Shown: positions 19,007 to 27,226, counted from the first letter of the stretch. The stretch is DNA of 64,000 bases from Pseudomonas fluorescens (GCF_902498065.1 NZ_CABVIR010000004.1:248001-312000), one strand, 5' to 3'. Made by a program: numbers and translations. The notes: generated by a model not told the origin, from the sequence alone.

Positions 19007-19494
19007 AATTATTGCTCATATTGATTTGTCTTTTCTCATTGGATTAGCGAGTTGTTTTTTGGGGTGTGAAGTTAATAGGGTGGCGGTGGATTTATAATTC
19101 GGATGTGTCTGTTTTGCTATTCATTTGTTGTTAATTGACTTTTGCTGCAAGGCTTTATGTTTGATATTTATGGTGCAAGGGCCAAGCCGAAAATATCGGT
19201 TATCTTCACAAGGGTAGCTCAATCGTTGAGGTGTGTCGGATCATCTTGGTCAACTGTTATTGTGGGGCGCTCCGGTTGTAAGTCGAAACAAAAAACTGTT
19301 GAAAGTTGAAATATCATGAGACAGATAAAGTTTCTGGTTCGCTGTTTTTCAAGATTTTTTGTAAGAATATTCCGCGTTGTTTGTAGGGAATGTCTCTCGG
19401 TGCGGGTGGCCGGGGGGGGCGGCATGCCATGGGTGAAACGACTAGGCTATTGTGCGGGCTCTAAAAATTCGAACAGCGAAAATTGGACTTGCCC
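19007..19494. other. AT-rich intergenic region
   Basis: About 490 bases with no gene I can support. It is AT-rich with T-runs (gttgttttttggggtg; ttttgctattcatttgttg). It contains the divergent starts of the hypothetical membrane protein (minus) and the response regulator (plus). Small plus-strand frames here (to 19097 and 19316-19498) have no ribosome site or plausible composition. I find no tRNA, REP or strong hairpin. Confidence 0.5.
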
Positions 19495-20121
19495 ATGAAT
19501 AAAGTGCTGATCGTGGATGATCACCCCGTCATTCGTCTTGCGGTACGTATGCTGATGGAGCGTCATGGCTACGAGGTCATTGCAGAAACAGATAATGGCG
19601 TGGATGCCTTGCAACTGGCGCGTGAACATATGCCGGATATTGTCATACTGGATATTGGAATACCAAAACTGGATGGGCTGGAAGTCATTGCACGTTTGGC
19701 ATCGGCAGCGATGCCAATGAAAGTACTGATATTGACCTCACAGGCGCCCGGCCATTTTTCGATGCGTTGCATGCAATCCGGTGCTGCCGGATATGTTTGC
19801 AAACAACAGGACCTCACTGAGTTGCTCAGTGCAATAAAGGCTGTATTGTCAGGCTACAGTTACTTTCCCAATCAAGCCTTGCATACCGTGCGCTCCAGTC
19901 TGGGGAATGCCAGTGAAGCCGATATGGTGGATCGCCTTTCGGGGCGGGAGATGATGGTTTTGCAGCAGTTGGCCCGTGGCAAGACCAACAAGGAAATTGC
20001 CGATGGAATGTTCCTCAGCAATAAAACCGTGAGTACTTACAAGACTCGGTTGTTGTTGAAACTTAATGCGCGGTCCCTGGTAGACCTGATCGAACTGGCT
20101 CAACGCAATGGGCTGGTATGA
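19495..20121 (+). CDS. NarL/FixJ (LuxR)-family response regulator
   Basis: Two-domain transcriptional regulator of 208 residues. The receiver domain spans residues 1-120, with the acidic pair Asp8-Asp9 (VDDHP), the phosphoacceptor Asp53 (IVILDIGIP) and the Lys of the YVCKQ block. The LuxR-type helix-turn-helix is at about 145-205 (LSGREMMVLQQLARGKTNKEIADGMFLSNKTVSTY). I start it at the ATG at 19495 (MNKVLIVDDH), not four codons earlier. No sensor kinase is encoded nearby, so its partner is elsewhere. It sits at the end of the AT-rich patch; it resembles BvgA/EvgA-type regulators but cannot be named. Confidence 0.9.
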   Translation: MNKVLIVDDHPVIRLAVRMLMERHGYEVIAETDNGVDALQLAREHMPDIVILDIGIPKLDGLEVIARLASAAMPMKVLILTSQAPGHFSMRCMQSGAAGYVCKQQDLTELLSAIKAVLSGYSYFPNQALHTVRSSLGNASEADMVDRLSGREMMVLQQLARGKTNKEIADGMFLSNKTVSTYKTRLLLKLNARSLVDLIELAQRNGLV

Positions 20122-20178
20122 CGGGGCCAGGGATTGACGGGGCGTAAAGAGTGGGCGTTTTCAAGGTTTCGCACCTAG

Positions 20179-20206
20179 TAAAAAGCCTCCGTTTAGGGAG
20201 GCTTTC
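20179..20206. terminator. Terminator between convergent genes
   Basis: AAAGCCTCC-gtttag-GGAGGCTTT stem-loop with an A-run before it and a short T-run in the arm, between the response regulator and the small minus-strand gene. Confidence 0.8.
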
Positions 20207-20211
20207 AGGGG

Positions 20212-20391
20212 TCACAGGTCAAAATCGTAATCAGCCAACTGCTTTTGCAATCGGCGCTCCTCGAGCAGATTGTCGATGGTGCGGCGTTTGCTCAGGTTGG
20301 TCTTTGCCACTTCAACCACCGGTTCCACGTCATCGGCCTCAACGGGTGTGAAGTCGTCTTCTACGTCCAATTGCTCTTTGCCAGTGCTCAT
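20212..20391 (-). CDS. Small acidic PA3496-family protein (putative envelope integrity)
   Basis: A 59-residue protein read from the ATG at 20391 to the TGA at 20212. It begins MSTGKEQLDVEDDFTPVEAD, is acidic in the first half and turns basic and helical in the second (LSKRRTIDNLLEERRLQKQL). It ends with YDFDL. It resembles the short family next to nth in P. aeruginosa (PA3496), described as putative envelope-integrity proteins. No signal peptide or membrane segment is present, so a cytoplasmic or peripheral role is as likely. A terminator lies just beyond its stop. Confidence 0.75.
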   Translation of the reverse strand: MSTGKEQLDVEDDFTPVEADDVEPVVEVAKTNLSKRRTIDNLLEERRLQKQLADYDFDL

Positions 20392-20498
20392 AAGGTTAAC
20401 TCCAGGCTAAGACTGCCTTTGGCGCCCCTTATATCGACAATCGCCTCGCGGGTAAAAAAGATTTTTTCAATCGATATATCAAAAAACCTAATAGTGCC

Positions 20499-21137
20499 TC
20501 AATCGTCCGAAGTCTTTTGCTTGTATTCACACAGGTCTTCTATCCTGCAACTGCCGCAGCGAGGCTTGCGGGCCAGGCAAACGTAACGTCCATGAAGAAT
20601 CAGCCAGTGATGGGAGTCGAGCAGATATTCCTTCGGCACGAACTTCATCAGTTTTTTCTCGACCTCGACCACATTCTTGCCGGGAGCGATACCGGTACGG
20701 TTACTGACCCGGAAAATATGGGTGTCCACGGCCATGGTCAGTTGGCGAAAAGCAGTATTGAGCACCACGTTGGCAGTCTTGCGGCCGACACCGGGTAACG
20801 CTTCCAGTTCTTCACGGGTTTGCGGCACTTCCCCGCCATGGCGTTCCACCAGCAAGCGGCAGGTCTCGATCACGTTTTTTGCCTTGCTGTTGAACAGGCC
20901 GATGGTCTTGATGTACTCGGACAGACCTTCCACGCCCAGCGCGTAAATCGCCTGCGGCGTATTGGCCACCGGGTAGAGTTTGGCGGTGGCTTTATTGACG
21001 CCGACATCGGTCGATTGTGCCGAGAGGATCACCGAGATCAGCAATTCGAATGGCGAGGAGTAGGCCAGTTCGGTCTTCGGCTCGGGGTTGTCTTCATGCA
21101 GCCTGCGGAATATTTCCAGACGTTTTGCGGCATTCAT
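20499..21137 (-). CDS. nth: Endonuclease III
   Basis: Bifunctional DNA glycosylase / AP lyase for oxidised pyrimidines. The 212-residue protein has the helix-hairpin-helix LEALPGVGRKTANVVLNTAF containing the catalytic Lys, the Asp in MAVDTHIFRVSNR, and the C-terminal [4Fe-4S] loop CLARKPRCGSCRIEDLC (C-x6-C-x2-C-x5-C). It is 25 bases downstream of rnfE, and nth at the end of an rnf operon is the classic gammaproteobacterial arrangement. Confidence 0.97.
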   Translation of the reverse strand: MNAAKRLEIFRRLHEDNPEPKTELAYSSPFELLISVILSAQSTDVGVNKATAKLYPVANTPQAIYALGVEGLSEYIKTIGLFNSKAKNVIETCRLLVERHGGEVPQTREELEALPGVGRKTANVVLNTAFRQLTMAVDTHIFRVSNRTGIAPGKNVVEVEKKLMKFVPKEYLLDSHHWLILHGRYVCLARKPRCGSCRIEDLCEYKQKTSDD

Positions 21138-21162
21138 GGGCAGTGCGTTTCCTCGAAAGTGA

Positions 21163-21672
21163 TCAATGTGAGGGCGTCGGGCGGGGCCAGGCCTGCCAGG
21201 CGGCGATCAGCAGTCCCAGCAAAATGAATCCGCCAGGTGCCAACGTGGCCAGGCGCACGCCTGCGTCGCCGAGGAGCTCGCGCAGCAGGCCCAGGCCGAC
21301 CATCAACACGCCGAACAGGACACACAGGCGCAGGCGCTCACGCCATGCACTCTGGAAAAAACCGGTGTGTTCCAGCACGACGCATTGCAAAGCGATCAGT
21401 CCTGCATAAAGCCCCGAATGTTGGTGCCATTGAAGTGACCAGACCTGGGCGGCGAGTTCCACACAACTGGTCAGCGTGGCCGCCAGCAGGACGCCGGCGA
21501 GCAAGCGGGATGCCGGGATCAGTCGGGATCGCAAGGCCGCCATGCTCGCACCAAATGCACTGATCACCACGATGAACATCAACCACACGCCCAGCGCGGT
21601 CACTAACGAGTCAGTGGCGCCGATCAATGGTGCGAGCATCAGCGAGTTCTGTAAATTTGCAGACTTACTCAT
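21163..21672 (-). CDS. rnfE: Rnf/Rsx electron-transport complex subunit E (short form)
   Basis: Integral membrane subunit of the Rnf/Nqr family that helps form the conduit for electrons across the inner membrane. The 169-residue protein begins NLQNSLMLAPLIGATDSL, the usual RnfE/NqrD start pattern, and has about five hydrophobic segments. A Cys is present in TLTSCVELAAQVW near the middle of the membrane region. It is markedly shorter than E. coli RsxE (about 230 residues). It overlaps rnfG by 8 bases and precedes nth. Confidence 0.85.
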   Translation of the reverse strand: MSKSANLQNSLMLAPLIGATDSLVTALGVWLMFIVVISAFGASMAALRSRLIPASRLLAGVLLAATLTSCVELAAQVWSLQWHQHSGLYAGLIALQCVVLEHTGFFQSAWRERLRLCVLFGVLMVGLGLLRELLGDAGVRLATLAPGGFILLGLLIAAWQAWPRPTPSH

Positions 21673-22276
21673 GGAGACTGCTCCCGATCAACTGGCGCGA
21701 GTGTTCATCGAAGTAGCGCAATGCCTCGTGGATCGCGTTGATCACGGCTCTGGAGGTTATCGTCGCGCCAGCGATTTGATCGAATTGACCCTGATCCTTT
21801 TTCAAGGCCCAGCCGCTGTCGGCGGGCTCGTTCAAGGAGCTGCCGGTGAAACCCTGAAGCCAGGCATTGGGCCATTCGGCGATTCGCGCACCCAAGCCCG
21901 GAGTTTCCGATTGTTTCAGGGTTTTGACCCCCAGCAGTTTGCCGTTCGTGTCGATGGCAATCAGTAAATCGATGGCGCCCGCATACCCGATGGTCTGGCT
22001 GCGCAGCAGGACAGCAGCGGGTTGGCCGGCCCTGGTAGCGAGGTAGCCGCCCAGCAAGGTGCTGTTGGTCAATGCCGTGTTGTCGACGTGCAGCGGCTGC
22101 TCCAGCGGTTGATTGTCGTAACTGTCTGAGGGCAGCAGATCCAGCAGGTTGCGGCTGTCGATCCGTCGCTGTTCGGCTGCGATACGTGGCGCGCTGCTGT
22201 ACTGCACAAGCCAGGTCGCGCCAATCCCCAGGCCTGCCAGTAACAGCAGAATCAAAGCGCTCGATGTCCGGCTCAT
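21665..22276 (-). CDS. rnfG: Rnf/Rsx electron-transport complex subunit G
   Basis: Periplasm-facing flavoprotein subunit. The 203-residue product starts at the ATG at 22276, overlapping the rnfD stop as ATGA. It has one N-terminal transmembrane helix (SALILLLLAGLGIGATWLVQ) and an FMN-binding domain ending in the flavinylation motif AGATITS around residues 168-174, where the second-position Thr is the covalent FMN site in the family (consensus SGAT[S/T]). The GYAGAIDLLIAIDTNGKL and ETPGLGARI blocks are typical. A longer in-frame ORF extends back into rnfD and is discounted. Confidence 0.92.
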   Translation of the reverse strand: MSRTSSALILLLLAGLGIGATWLVQYSSAPRIAAEQRRIDSRNLLDLLPSDSYDNQPLEQPLHVDNTALTNSTLLGGYLATRAGQPAAVLLRSQTIGYAGAIDLLIAIDTNGKLLGVKTLKQSETPGLGARIAEWPNAWLQGFTGSSLNEPADSGWALKKDQGQFDQIAGATITSRAVINAIHEALRYFDEHSRQLIGSSLHE

Positions 22277-23262
22277 GACGAAATCTGCTCCTGCCTGGCC
22301 GCGACAAACCGCTCCAGCGCCGGCACGCAGAGGTTCATCAACAGCACCGCGAACGCCACGCCGTCGGGATAGCCGCCCCACGTGCGAATCAGATAGGTCA
22401 GCAGTCCCACGCCCGCGCCGAACAGCAGTCGGGCGCCGGGGCTCTTTGCGCCGGACACCGGTTCCGTAACGATAAAGAATGCTCCGAGCATGCTCGCGCC
22501 ACTGAGCAGATGAAACAACGGCGAGCCATGGGAATCGGAGCCCGAGCCGTTCCAGCACAGCAGGCTGATGACGAACAGGCTGGTAAGCATGCCCACCGGC
22601 GCATGCCAGCTGAATACTTTCCGTTGCAGCAGAAACAAACCGCCCGCCAGAAACGCCAGGTTGACCCATTCCACACCACGCGCGCCGTAGTGACCGAACG
22701 CCGGATTGCCGGCGAAGAGTTCGTCCATGGTCAGGCTTTTGTTGATTCGCAGGCTATCCAGCGCCGTGGCCTGGACCCACGCATCCGGCGTCTGGCTGAG
22801 GCTGAAACCGAACACTTGCTGCAGACCCCCGAGCAGGTCCATGCCGTGCGACGAAGGCCAGTGAGTCATTGGTTGGGGAAAGGTCACCAGCACCAGAGCG
22901 AAACCAAGCATCGCCGGGTTGAACGGGTTTTTCCCCACGCCGCCATACAGCTGTTTACCGAACATCGCGAATGCCACGGCGCAGACGGTCAACCACCACG
23001 GGCAATACGGTGGCAAGGCCAGGGCCAGCAGCGTTGCACTGACCAGCGCGCTGCCGTCGCTCAAGGTCGGTTTGAGCGGGCGTTTGCGCAGCCACAACAC
23101 CGCCGCTTCAACGGCCAGCGCGGTAATGCCGGCCAGCATCAGATTGATCAACACGCCCCAGCCATACAACCAGAACAACACCAGCATCCCCGGCACGGTG
23201 GCCAGCAATACCAGCTTCATGGCCTGTTGAAGGCGCTCGTCGACCGATTCAAGGGGTGACAT
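22273..23262 (-). CDS. rnfD: Rnf/Rsx electron-transport complex subunit D
   Basis: Polytopic membrane subunit that carries covalently bound FMN in characterised complexes. The 329-residue protein has many hydrophobic helices and the family blocks KQLYGGVGKNPFNPAMLGF and the late FFIVTEPVSGAKSPGARLLFGAG ... TYLIRTWGGYPDGVAFAVLLMN. At the expected FMN-attachment position the sequence reads WVQATALDSL, keeping the Thr but not the SGAT glycine. It overlaps the end of rnfB by 14 bases, leaving no room for an rnfC gene between them. Confidence 0.93.
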   Translation of the reverse strand: MSPLESVDERLQQAMKLVLLATVPGMLVLFWLYGWGVLINLMLAGITALAVEAAVLWLRKRPLKPTLSDGSALVSATLLALALPPYCPWWLTVCAVAFAMFGKQLYGGVGKNPFNPAMLGFALVLVTFPQPMTHWPSSHGMDLLGGLQQVFGFSLSQTPDAWVQATALDSLRINKSLTMDELFAGNPAFGHYGARGVEWVNLAFLAGGLFLLQRKVFSWHAPVGMLTSLFVISLLCWNGSGSDSHGSPLFHLLSGASMLGAFFIVTEPVSGAKSPGARLLFGAGVGLLTYLIRTWGGYPDGVAFAVLLMNLCVPALERFVAARQEQISS

Positions 23263-24466
23263 AGGCCTCCACCTGACGCTCGGCTTCTTGCAAGCGGGCG
23301 CGCGCCTTGTCCATTAACTCGGCGGGGGTGTCGGTGCGACGTTCGAGTTTGCTGACATCGGCGCGAGCGTAGGCCAATTCGGTTTTCAGCTGTCGAAGCT
23401 GGCTGTCGATGGGGCGTTTTTCGACACGCGTCAGGGCAGGTAACGGCTGCTCGCTTGCAGTTTCTGCCGCGTGCAGGGCTTTTTCAGCGTCGCCCAAGGC
23501 CTGCTCCAGGGCTTCGATCTGCTCGGCTGGCGCGTCACTGGTTTGCGCTTTCTTGAGTTCGGCGCGGCGCATGGCTAACTGGATTTTCGCCCGTTTCAGC
23601 TCGGCATCCTTCATGGGCGCCGCAGGCGCAGCGGCAGGTGGTGCGCTGCTTTCCAACTGCGCCAAGGCGTGTTCGGCGGCGTCGAATTGCTGTTGCAGGA
23701 CGATCAGTTGCGACTGCTGTTCGAAGGTTGGCGGATGGCCGAACGCCTTGAGCGATTTGTTCAGTTGCGCGCGGCTCATCGCCAGATCGATTTTGGCTTT
23801 TTTCAACGCTGCGTCGGCATTGGCCGCTTTCTGCGCACGAACTCTCTCCAGCGCGGCTTGAACCGGGTCAAGCGTTGTCACTTCACTTTGCTGCTGTGCA
23901 GTGCGATGTGCCCGGGCCTGACGTTCGACGAGTTTCTGTTCTTCTTCGCGGTGCAAGCGCGCGTTGCGTTGTTCAAAGCGACGTCGCGCGTGATTGCGTT
24001 TGGCGGCGCGCGCCTGTTGTTCTTCAGGGCTGGCCGCCAGGCCACCGACAATCGGCAGCACCGAGGCCAGCGGCAATGGCCGCATTTCAATGCAGTCCAC
24101 CGGGCAGGGGGCAACGCAGAGGTCGCAACCGGTGCATTCGTCGATGATGACCGTGTGCATCAATTTCGCTGCGCCGACAATGGCGTCTACCGGGCAGGCC
24201 TGAATGCACTTGGTGCAACCGATGCACTCGGCTTCGCGGATGTAGGCGATTTGCGCCGGGGCCGAACCACGACTGACGTCCAGCTCCAGCACCGGTATTT
24301 TCAGCAATTCAGCCAAGGCCGCGATAGTTTCGCTGCCCCCAGGCGGGCACTTGTTGATTGGCTCGCCGCTGGCGATGCCTTCGGCGTACGGCTTGCACCC
24401 GGGATGACCGCATTTGCCGCACTGGGTCTGCGGCAAGAGGGCGTCGATGCGTTGAATCAGACTCAT
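23249..24466 (-). CDS. rnfB: Rnf/Rsx subunit B with long C-terminal repeat tail
   Basis: Iron-sulphur subunit of the Rnf complex, 405 residues. Residues 16-40 hold the four-Cys cluster motif (C16, C19, C24, C40). Two [4Fe-4S] ferredoxin motifs follow: C81/C84/C87/C91 and C111/C114/C117/C121. No N-terminal membrane anchor precedes them. The conserved part ends near residue 145; then come a charged helical linker and three imperfect repeats (about 217-270, 287-335 and 353-402) with the pattern DA-LK-AKI-LAM-RA-L-K. Usual RnfB proteins are about 190 residues. Similar repeats belong to the C-terminus of RnfC, whose gene is absent here, so a fusion or deletion origin is inferred. Confidence 0.88.
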   Translation of the reverse strand: MSLIQRIDALLPQTQCGKCGHPGCKPYAEGIASGEPINKCPPGGSETIAALAELLKIPVLELDVSRGSAPAQIAYIREAECIGCTKCIQACPVDAIVGAAKLMHTVIIDECTGCDLCVAPCPVDCIEMRPLPLASVLPIVGGLAASPEEQQARAAKRNHARRRFEQRNARLHREEEQKLVERQARAHRTAQQQSEVTTLDPVQAALERVRAQKAANADAALKKAKIDLAMSRAQLNKSLKAFGHPPTFEQQSQLIVLQQQFDAAEHALAQLESSAPPAAAPAAPMKDAELKRAKIQLAMRRAELKKAQTSDAPAEQIEALEQALGDAEKALHAAETASEQPLPALTRVEKRPIDSQLRQLKTELAYARADVSKLERRTDTPAELMDKARARLQEAERQVEAYVTP

Positions 24467-25032
24467 GTTTTGATCAGTCCGCTGAATCCGAGAAAAGCCA
24501 CTGCGATCAGTCCGGCGCCGATCAGGTCGATCGGCAGGCCGCGAAAGGGCAGGGGAACATCGTTATCGAGGGTGCGCTGGCGCAAGTCGCTGAACAGACT
24601 CAGCACCAGCCAGAACCCCAGCCCGGCGCCGAGACTCAGGGCTGTGGCGTGGAAAAACCCCTGGTTTTCCTGGGTGTTGATCAGCGCCAGACCGAGCACT
24701 CCAGCATTACCGAGCAGCAGCGGCCAGAGCCCTTCGAACGAAAGCGTCGAAAACACTTTCGGCAGCAGCTTCAGCAGTGGCGTGATCAACAACACGCTCA
24801 GTGGCAGGAACACGAACAACCGCAGCGAAGTCAGCTCCAGCGGCGCCAGTAGCCAGTGATAGAGCGCATAGCCGAGTATTGCGACGATCAGCATCAGGCA
24901 TGTCGTCGCAATGCCCAGCGCATGCACCTGACGGCGTTCGGTGCCCAGCAGCGGATCGACGCCCAGCGGCCAGTGCAACACGACGTTGTTGATCAGGGCA
25001 GCACTGATAAGCGTAAGAAGCATCTCGGTCAT
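24463..25032 (-). CDS. rnfA: Rnf/Rsx electron-transport complex subunit A
   Basis: Polytopic inner-membrane subunit paralogous to NqrE. The 189-residue protein has about six hydrophobic helices. The first holds NNVVLHWPLGVDPLLG, where the NNxVL pattern matches RnfA (usual NNxVLxxxLGxCPFxG), but the Cys usually found after LG is replaced by VDP. The fourth region reads LLLGNAGVLGLALIN, whereas typical RnfA has a Cys near that position (ITTNCAVLG). Loss of these membrane Cys, which in studied complexes bind a [2Fe-2S] cluster with RnfE, is notable. It is the first gene of the rnfABDGE-nth run. Confidence 0.88.
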   Translation of the reverse strand: MTEMLLTLISAALINNVVLHWPLGVDPLLGTERRQVHALGIATTCLMLIVAILGYALYHWLLAPLELTSLRLFVFLPLSVLLITPLLKLLPKVFSTLSFEGLWPLLLGNAGVLGLALINTQENQGFFHATALSLGAGLGFWLVLSLFSDLRQRTLDNDVPLPFRGLPIDLIGAGLIAVAFLGFSGLIKT

Positions 25033-25121
25033 GATCGTGCCGGAAGAAAGAAGGCTCTTTAACGGGGTGGTCTAAAAAGCTTAGGCATTATCCGGCAAGG
25101 AAGGAGGGGGGGCCAGACATG

Positions 25122-25156
25122 AAAATCCCACAGTCGCGCCGGGCACGACTGTGGGA
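25122..25156 (-). terminator. Terminator of metG
   Basis: A 12-base stem ATCCCACAGTCG / CGACTGTGGGAT with an 8-base loop, followed by TTTTC on the metG (minus) transcript, just after the metG stop. Confidence 0.85.
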
Positions 25157-25174
25157 TCGGTTTACCGCTGGCGC

Positions 25175-27226
25175 TTACTTGATGCGCTGACCCGGTTTGG
25201 CACCGCTATCAGGGCTGAGCAGGTAGATTTCTTCGCCGCCAGGGCCGGCCGCCATCACCATGCCTTCGGATATACCGAACTTCATTTTCCGTGGCTTGAG
25301 GTTGGCGATCATCATGGTCAGGCGACCATCGAGCTTGGACGGATCCGGATAAGCGCTCTTGATGCCGGAAAACACGTTGCGTTGCTCATCACCGATGTCG
25401 AGGGTCAGGCGCAGCAGCTTGTCGGCACCTTCCACGTGTTCGGCCTTGACGATCAGGGCGACGCGCAGGTCGACGGCGGCAAACGCATCGAACTCGATTT
25501 CCGGCGACAGCGGATCCTTCGCCAGTTCGCCGTTGCCGGCAGGTGCAGCTTCGCCGGTGTCGGTCTGGCTCGCGGTCAGGTCTTCTTTCGAAGCATCGGT
25601 CATGGCTTGCACTTTCACCGGGTCGATACGGGTCATCAGCGGTTTGAACTCGTTCAGCTGATGGTTGCTGAGCAAGGTCGCATGATCGTTCCAGGTCAGC
25701 GGCGCGACGTTGAGGAATGCCTCTGCGTCGGCGGCCAGCAGTGGCAGCACCGGTTTGAGGAAGATCACCAGCTGGCGGAACAGGTTGATGCCCAGCGCGC
25801 AGATCGCCTGGACTTCGTCGTGCTTGCCTTCCTGTTTGTTCAGCGACCACGGGGCCTTGTCGGCGATCCAGGCGTTGGCGCGGTCGGCCAGGCCCATGAT
25901 TTCGCGCATGGCGCGGGCAAAGTCGCGAGCCTCGTAGGCTTCGGCGATGCTTGGCGCTGCGGCGAGGAAGGCTTCGGTCAGTTCCGGTGCGGCGTTACCG
26001 GCCACCAGCACACCGGCGTTGCCTTTCTGGATGAAGCCGGCGCAACGGCTGGCGATGTTGACGACTTTGCCGACCAGGTCGGAGTTGACCTTCTGCACGA
26101 AGTCTTCGAGGTTCAGGTCCAGATCGTCGACGCCACGGCCCAGTTTGGCCGCGTAGTAGTAGCGCAAGTATTCCGGCGACAGGTGATCGAGGTAAGTCCG
26201 GGCCTTGATGAACGTGCCACGGGACTTGGACATTTTCTGACCGTTGACGGTCAGGTAGCCGTGCACGTTGATGCCGGTCGGTTTCCGGAAACCGGCGCCT
26301 TCGAGCATCGCGGGCCAGAACAGCGCGTGGAAGTTGACGATGTCCTTGCCGATGAAGTGGTACAGCTCGGCGGTGGAATCCTTGTTCCAGAACGCGTCGA
26401 AATCCAGCTCCGGCGTGCGGTCGCAAAGGTTCTTGAAGCTGGCCATGTAGCCGATCGGCGCGTCCAGCCAGACGTAGAAGTATTTGCCTGGCTCGCCTGG
26501 AATCTCGAAACCGAAGTACGGCGCATCGCGGGAGATGTCCCACTGTTGCAGGCCGGCATCCAGCCATTCGGCGATCTTGTTGGCGACGGCGTCTTGCAAT
26601 GTGCCGCTGCGGGTCCAGGTTTGCAGCATCTCCTGGAAGTCCGGCAGCTTGAAGAAGAAGTGCTGGGAATCCTTGAGCACCGGGGTGGCGCCAGAGATCG
26701 CCGACTTCGGATCTTTAAGGTCGGTCGGTGCGTAGGTTGCACCGCATTTTTCGCAGTTGTCGCCGTACTGGTCTTCAGTGCCGCATTTCGGGCAGGTGCC
26801 CTTGATGAAGCGGTCGGCCAGGAACATTTTCTTTTCCGGGTCGAAATACTGCGTGATCGAGCGCGTGGCGATGTGCCCGGCGTCGCGCAGCTTCAGGTAG
26901 ATCTGGCTCGACAGCTCACGGTTTTCTTCGGCGTGAGTGGAATGGAAGTTGTCGAAGTCCACCAGGAACTCGGCAAAGTCGGCGCTGTGTTCAGCCTGGA
27001 CGTTGGCGATCAGTTGTTCCGGGGTGATGCCTTCCTTTTCCGCGCGCAGCATGATGGCCGAACCGTGGGCGTCGTCGGCGCAGACATAGATGCATTGGTT
27101 GCCGCGGTGCTTCTGGAAGCGCACCCACATATCGGTCTGGATGTATTCCAGCATGTGGCCAAGATGGATCGAACCATTGGCATAGGGCAGGGCGCTGGTG
27201 ACGAGGATCTTGCGTGGCTCGGACAT
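25175..27226 (-). CDS. metG: Methionyl-tRNA synthetase
   Basis: Charges initiator and elongator tRNA(Met). The 683-residue protein has the class I HIGH-like motif in ANGSIHLGHMLE (residues 17-28). The knuckle CPKCGTEDQYGDNCEKCG is a complete zinc-binding Cys4 site, KMSKSRGTFI is the second catalytic motif, and a C-terminal EMAP-type tRNA-binding/dimerisation domain starts around residue 575 (FDAFAAVDLRVALIVKAEHV). It is divergent from apbC, as in other pseudomonads. A 743-residue plus-strand frame is its antisense shadow. Confidence 0.98.
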   Translation of the reverse strand: MSEPRKILVTSALPYANGSIHLGHMLEYIQTDMWVRFQKHRGNQCIYVCADDAHGSAIMLRAEKEGITPEQLIANVQAEHSADFAEFLVDFDNFHSTHAEENRELSSQIYLKLRDAGHIATRSITQYFDPEKKMFLADRFIKGTCPKCGTEDQYGDNCEKCGATYAPTDLKDPKSAISGATPVLKDSQHFFFKLPDFQEMLQTWTRSGTLQDAVANKIAEWLDAGLQQWDISRDAPYFGFEIPGEPGKYFYVWLDAPIGYMASFKNLCDRTPELDFDAFWNKDSTAELYHFIGKDIVNFHALFWPAMLEGAGFRKPTGINVHGYLTVNGQKMSKSRGTFIKARTYLDHLSPEYLRYYYAAKLGRGVDDLDLNLEDFVQKVNSDLVGKVVNIASRCAGFIQKGNAGVLVAGNAAPELTEAFLAAAPSIAEAYEARDFARAMREIMGLADRANAWIADKAPWSLNKQEGKHDEVQAICALGINLFRQLVIFLKPVLPLLAADAEAFLNVAPLTWNDHATLLSNHQLNEFKPLMTRIDPVKVQAMTDASKEDLTASQTDTGEAAPAGNGELAKDPLSPEIEFDAFAAVDLRVALIVKAEHVEGADKLLRLTLDIGDEQRNVFSGIKSAYPDPSKLDGRLTMMIANLKPRKMKFGISEGMVMAAGPGGEEIYLLSPDSGAKPGQRIK

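Noticed and set aside
18900..19097. 65-codon plus-strand frame with a hydrophobic stretch
   Set aside because: It overlaps the 5' end of the minus-strand hypothetical gene antisense to its membrane helices, which explains the hydrophobicity; no ribosome site.
19316..19498. 60-codon plus-strand frame before the response regulator
   Set aside because: Arg/Cys/Phe-rich product, no ribosome site, and it runs over the start of a certain gene.
22276..22669. N-terminal extension of rnfG into rnfD
   Set aside because: The ATG at 22276 overlaps the rnfD stop and begins a proper membrane anchor; the extension is Arg-rich out-of-frame rnfD sequence.
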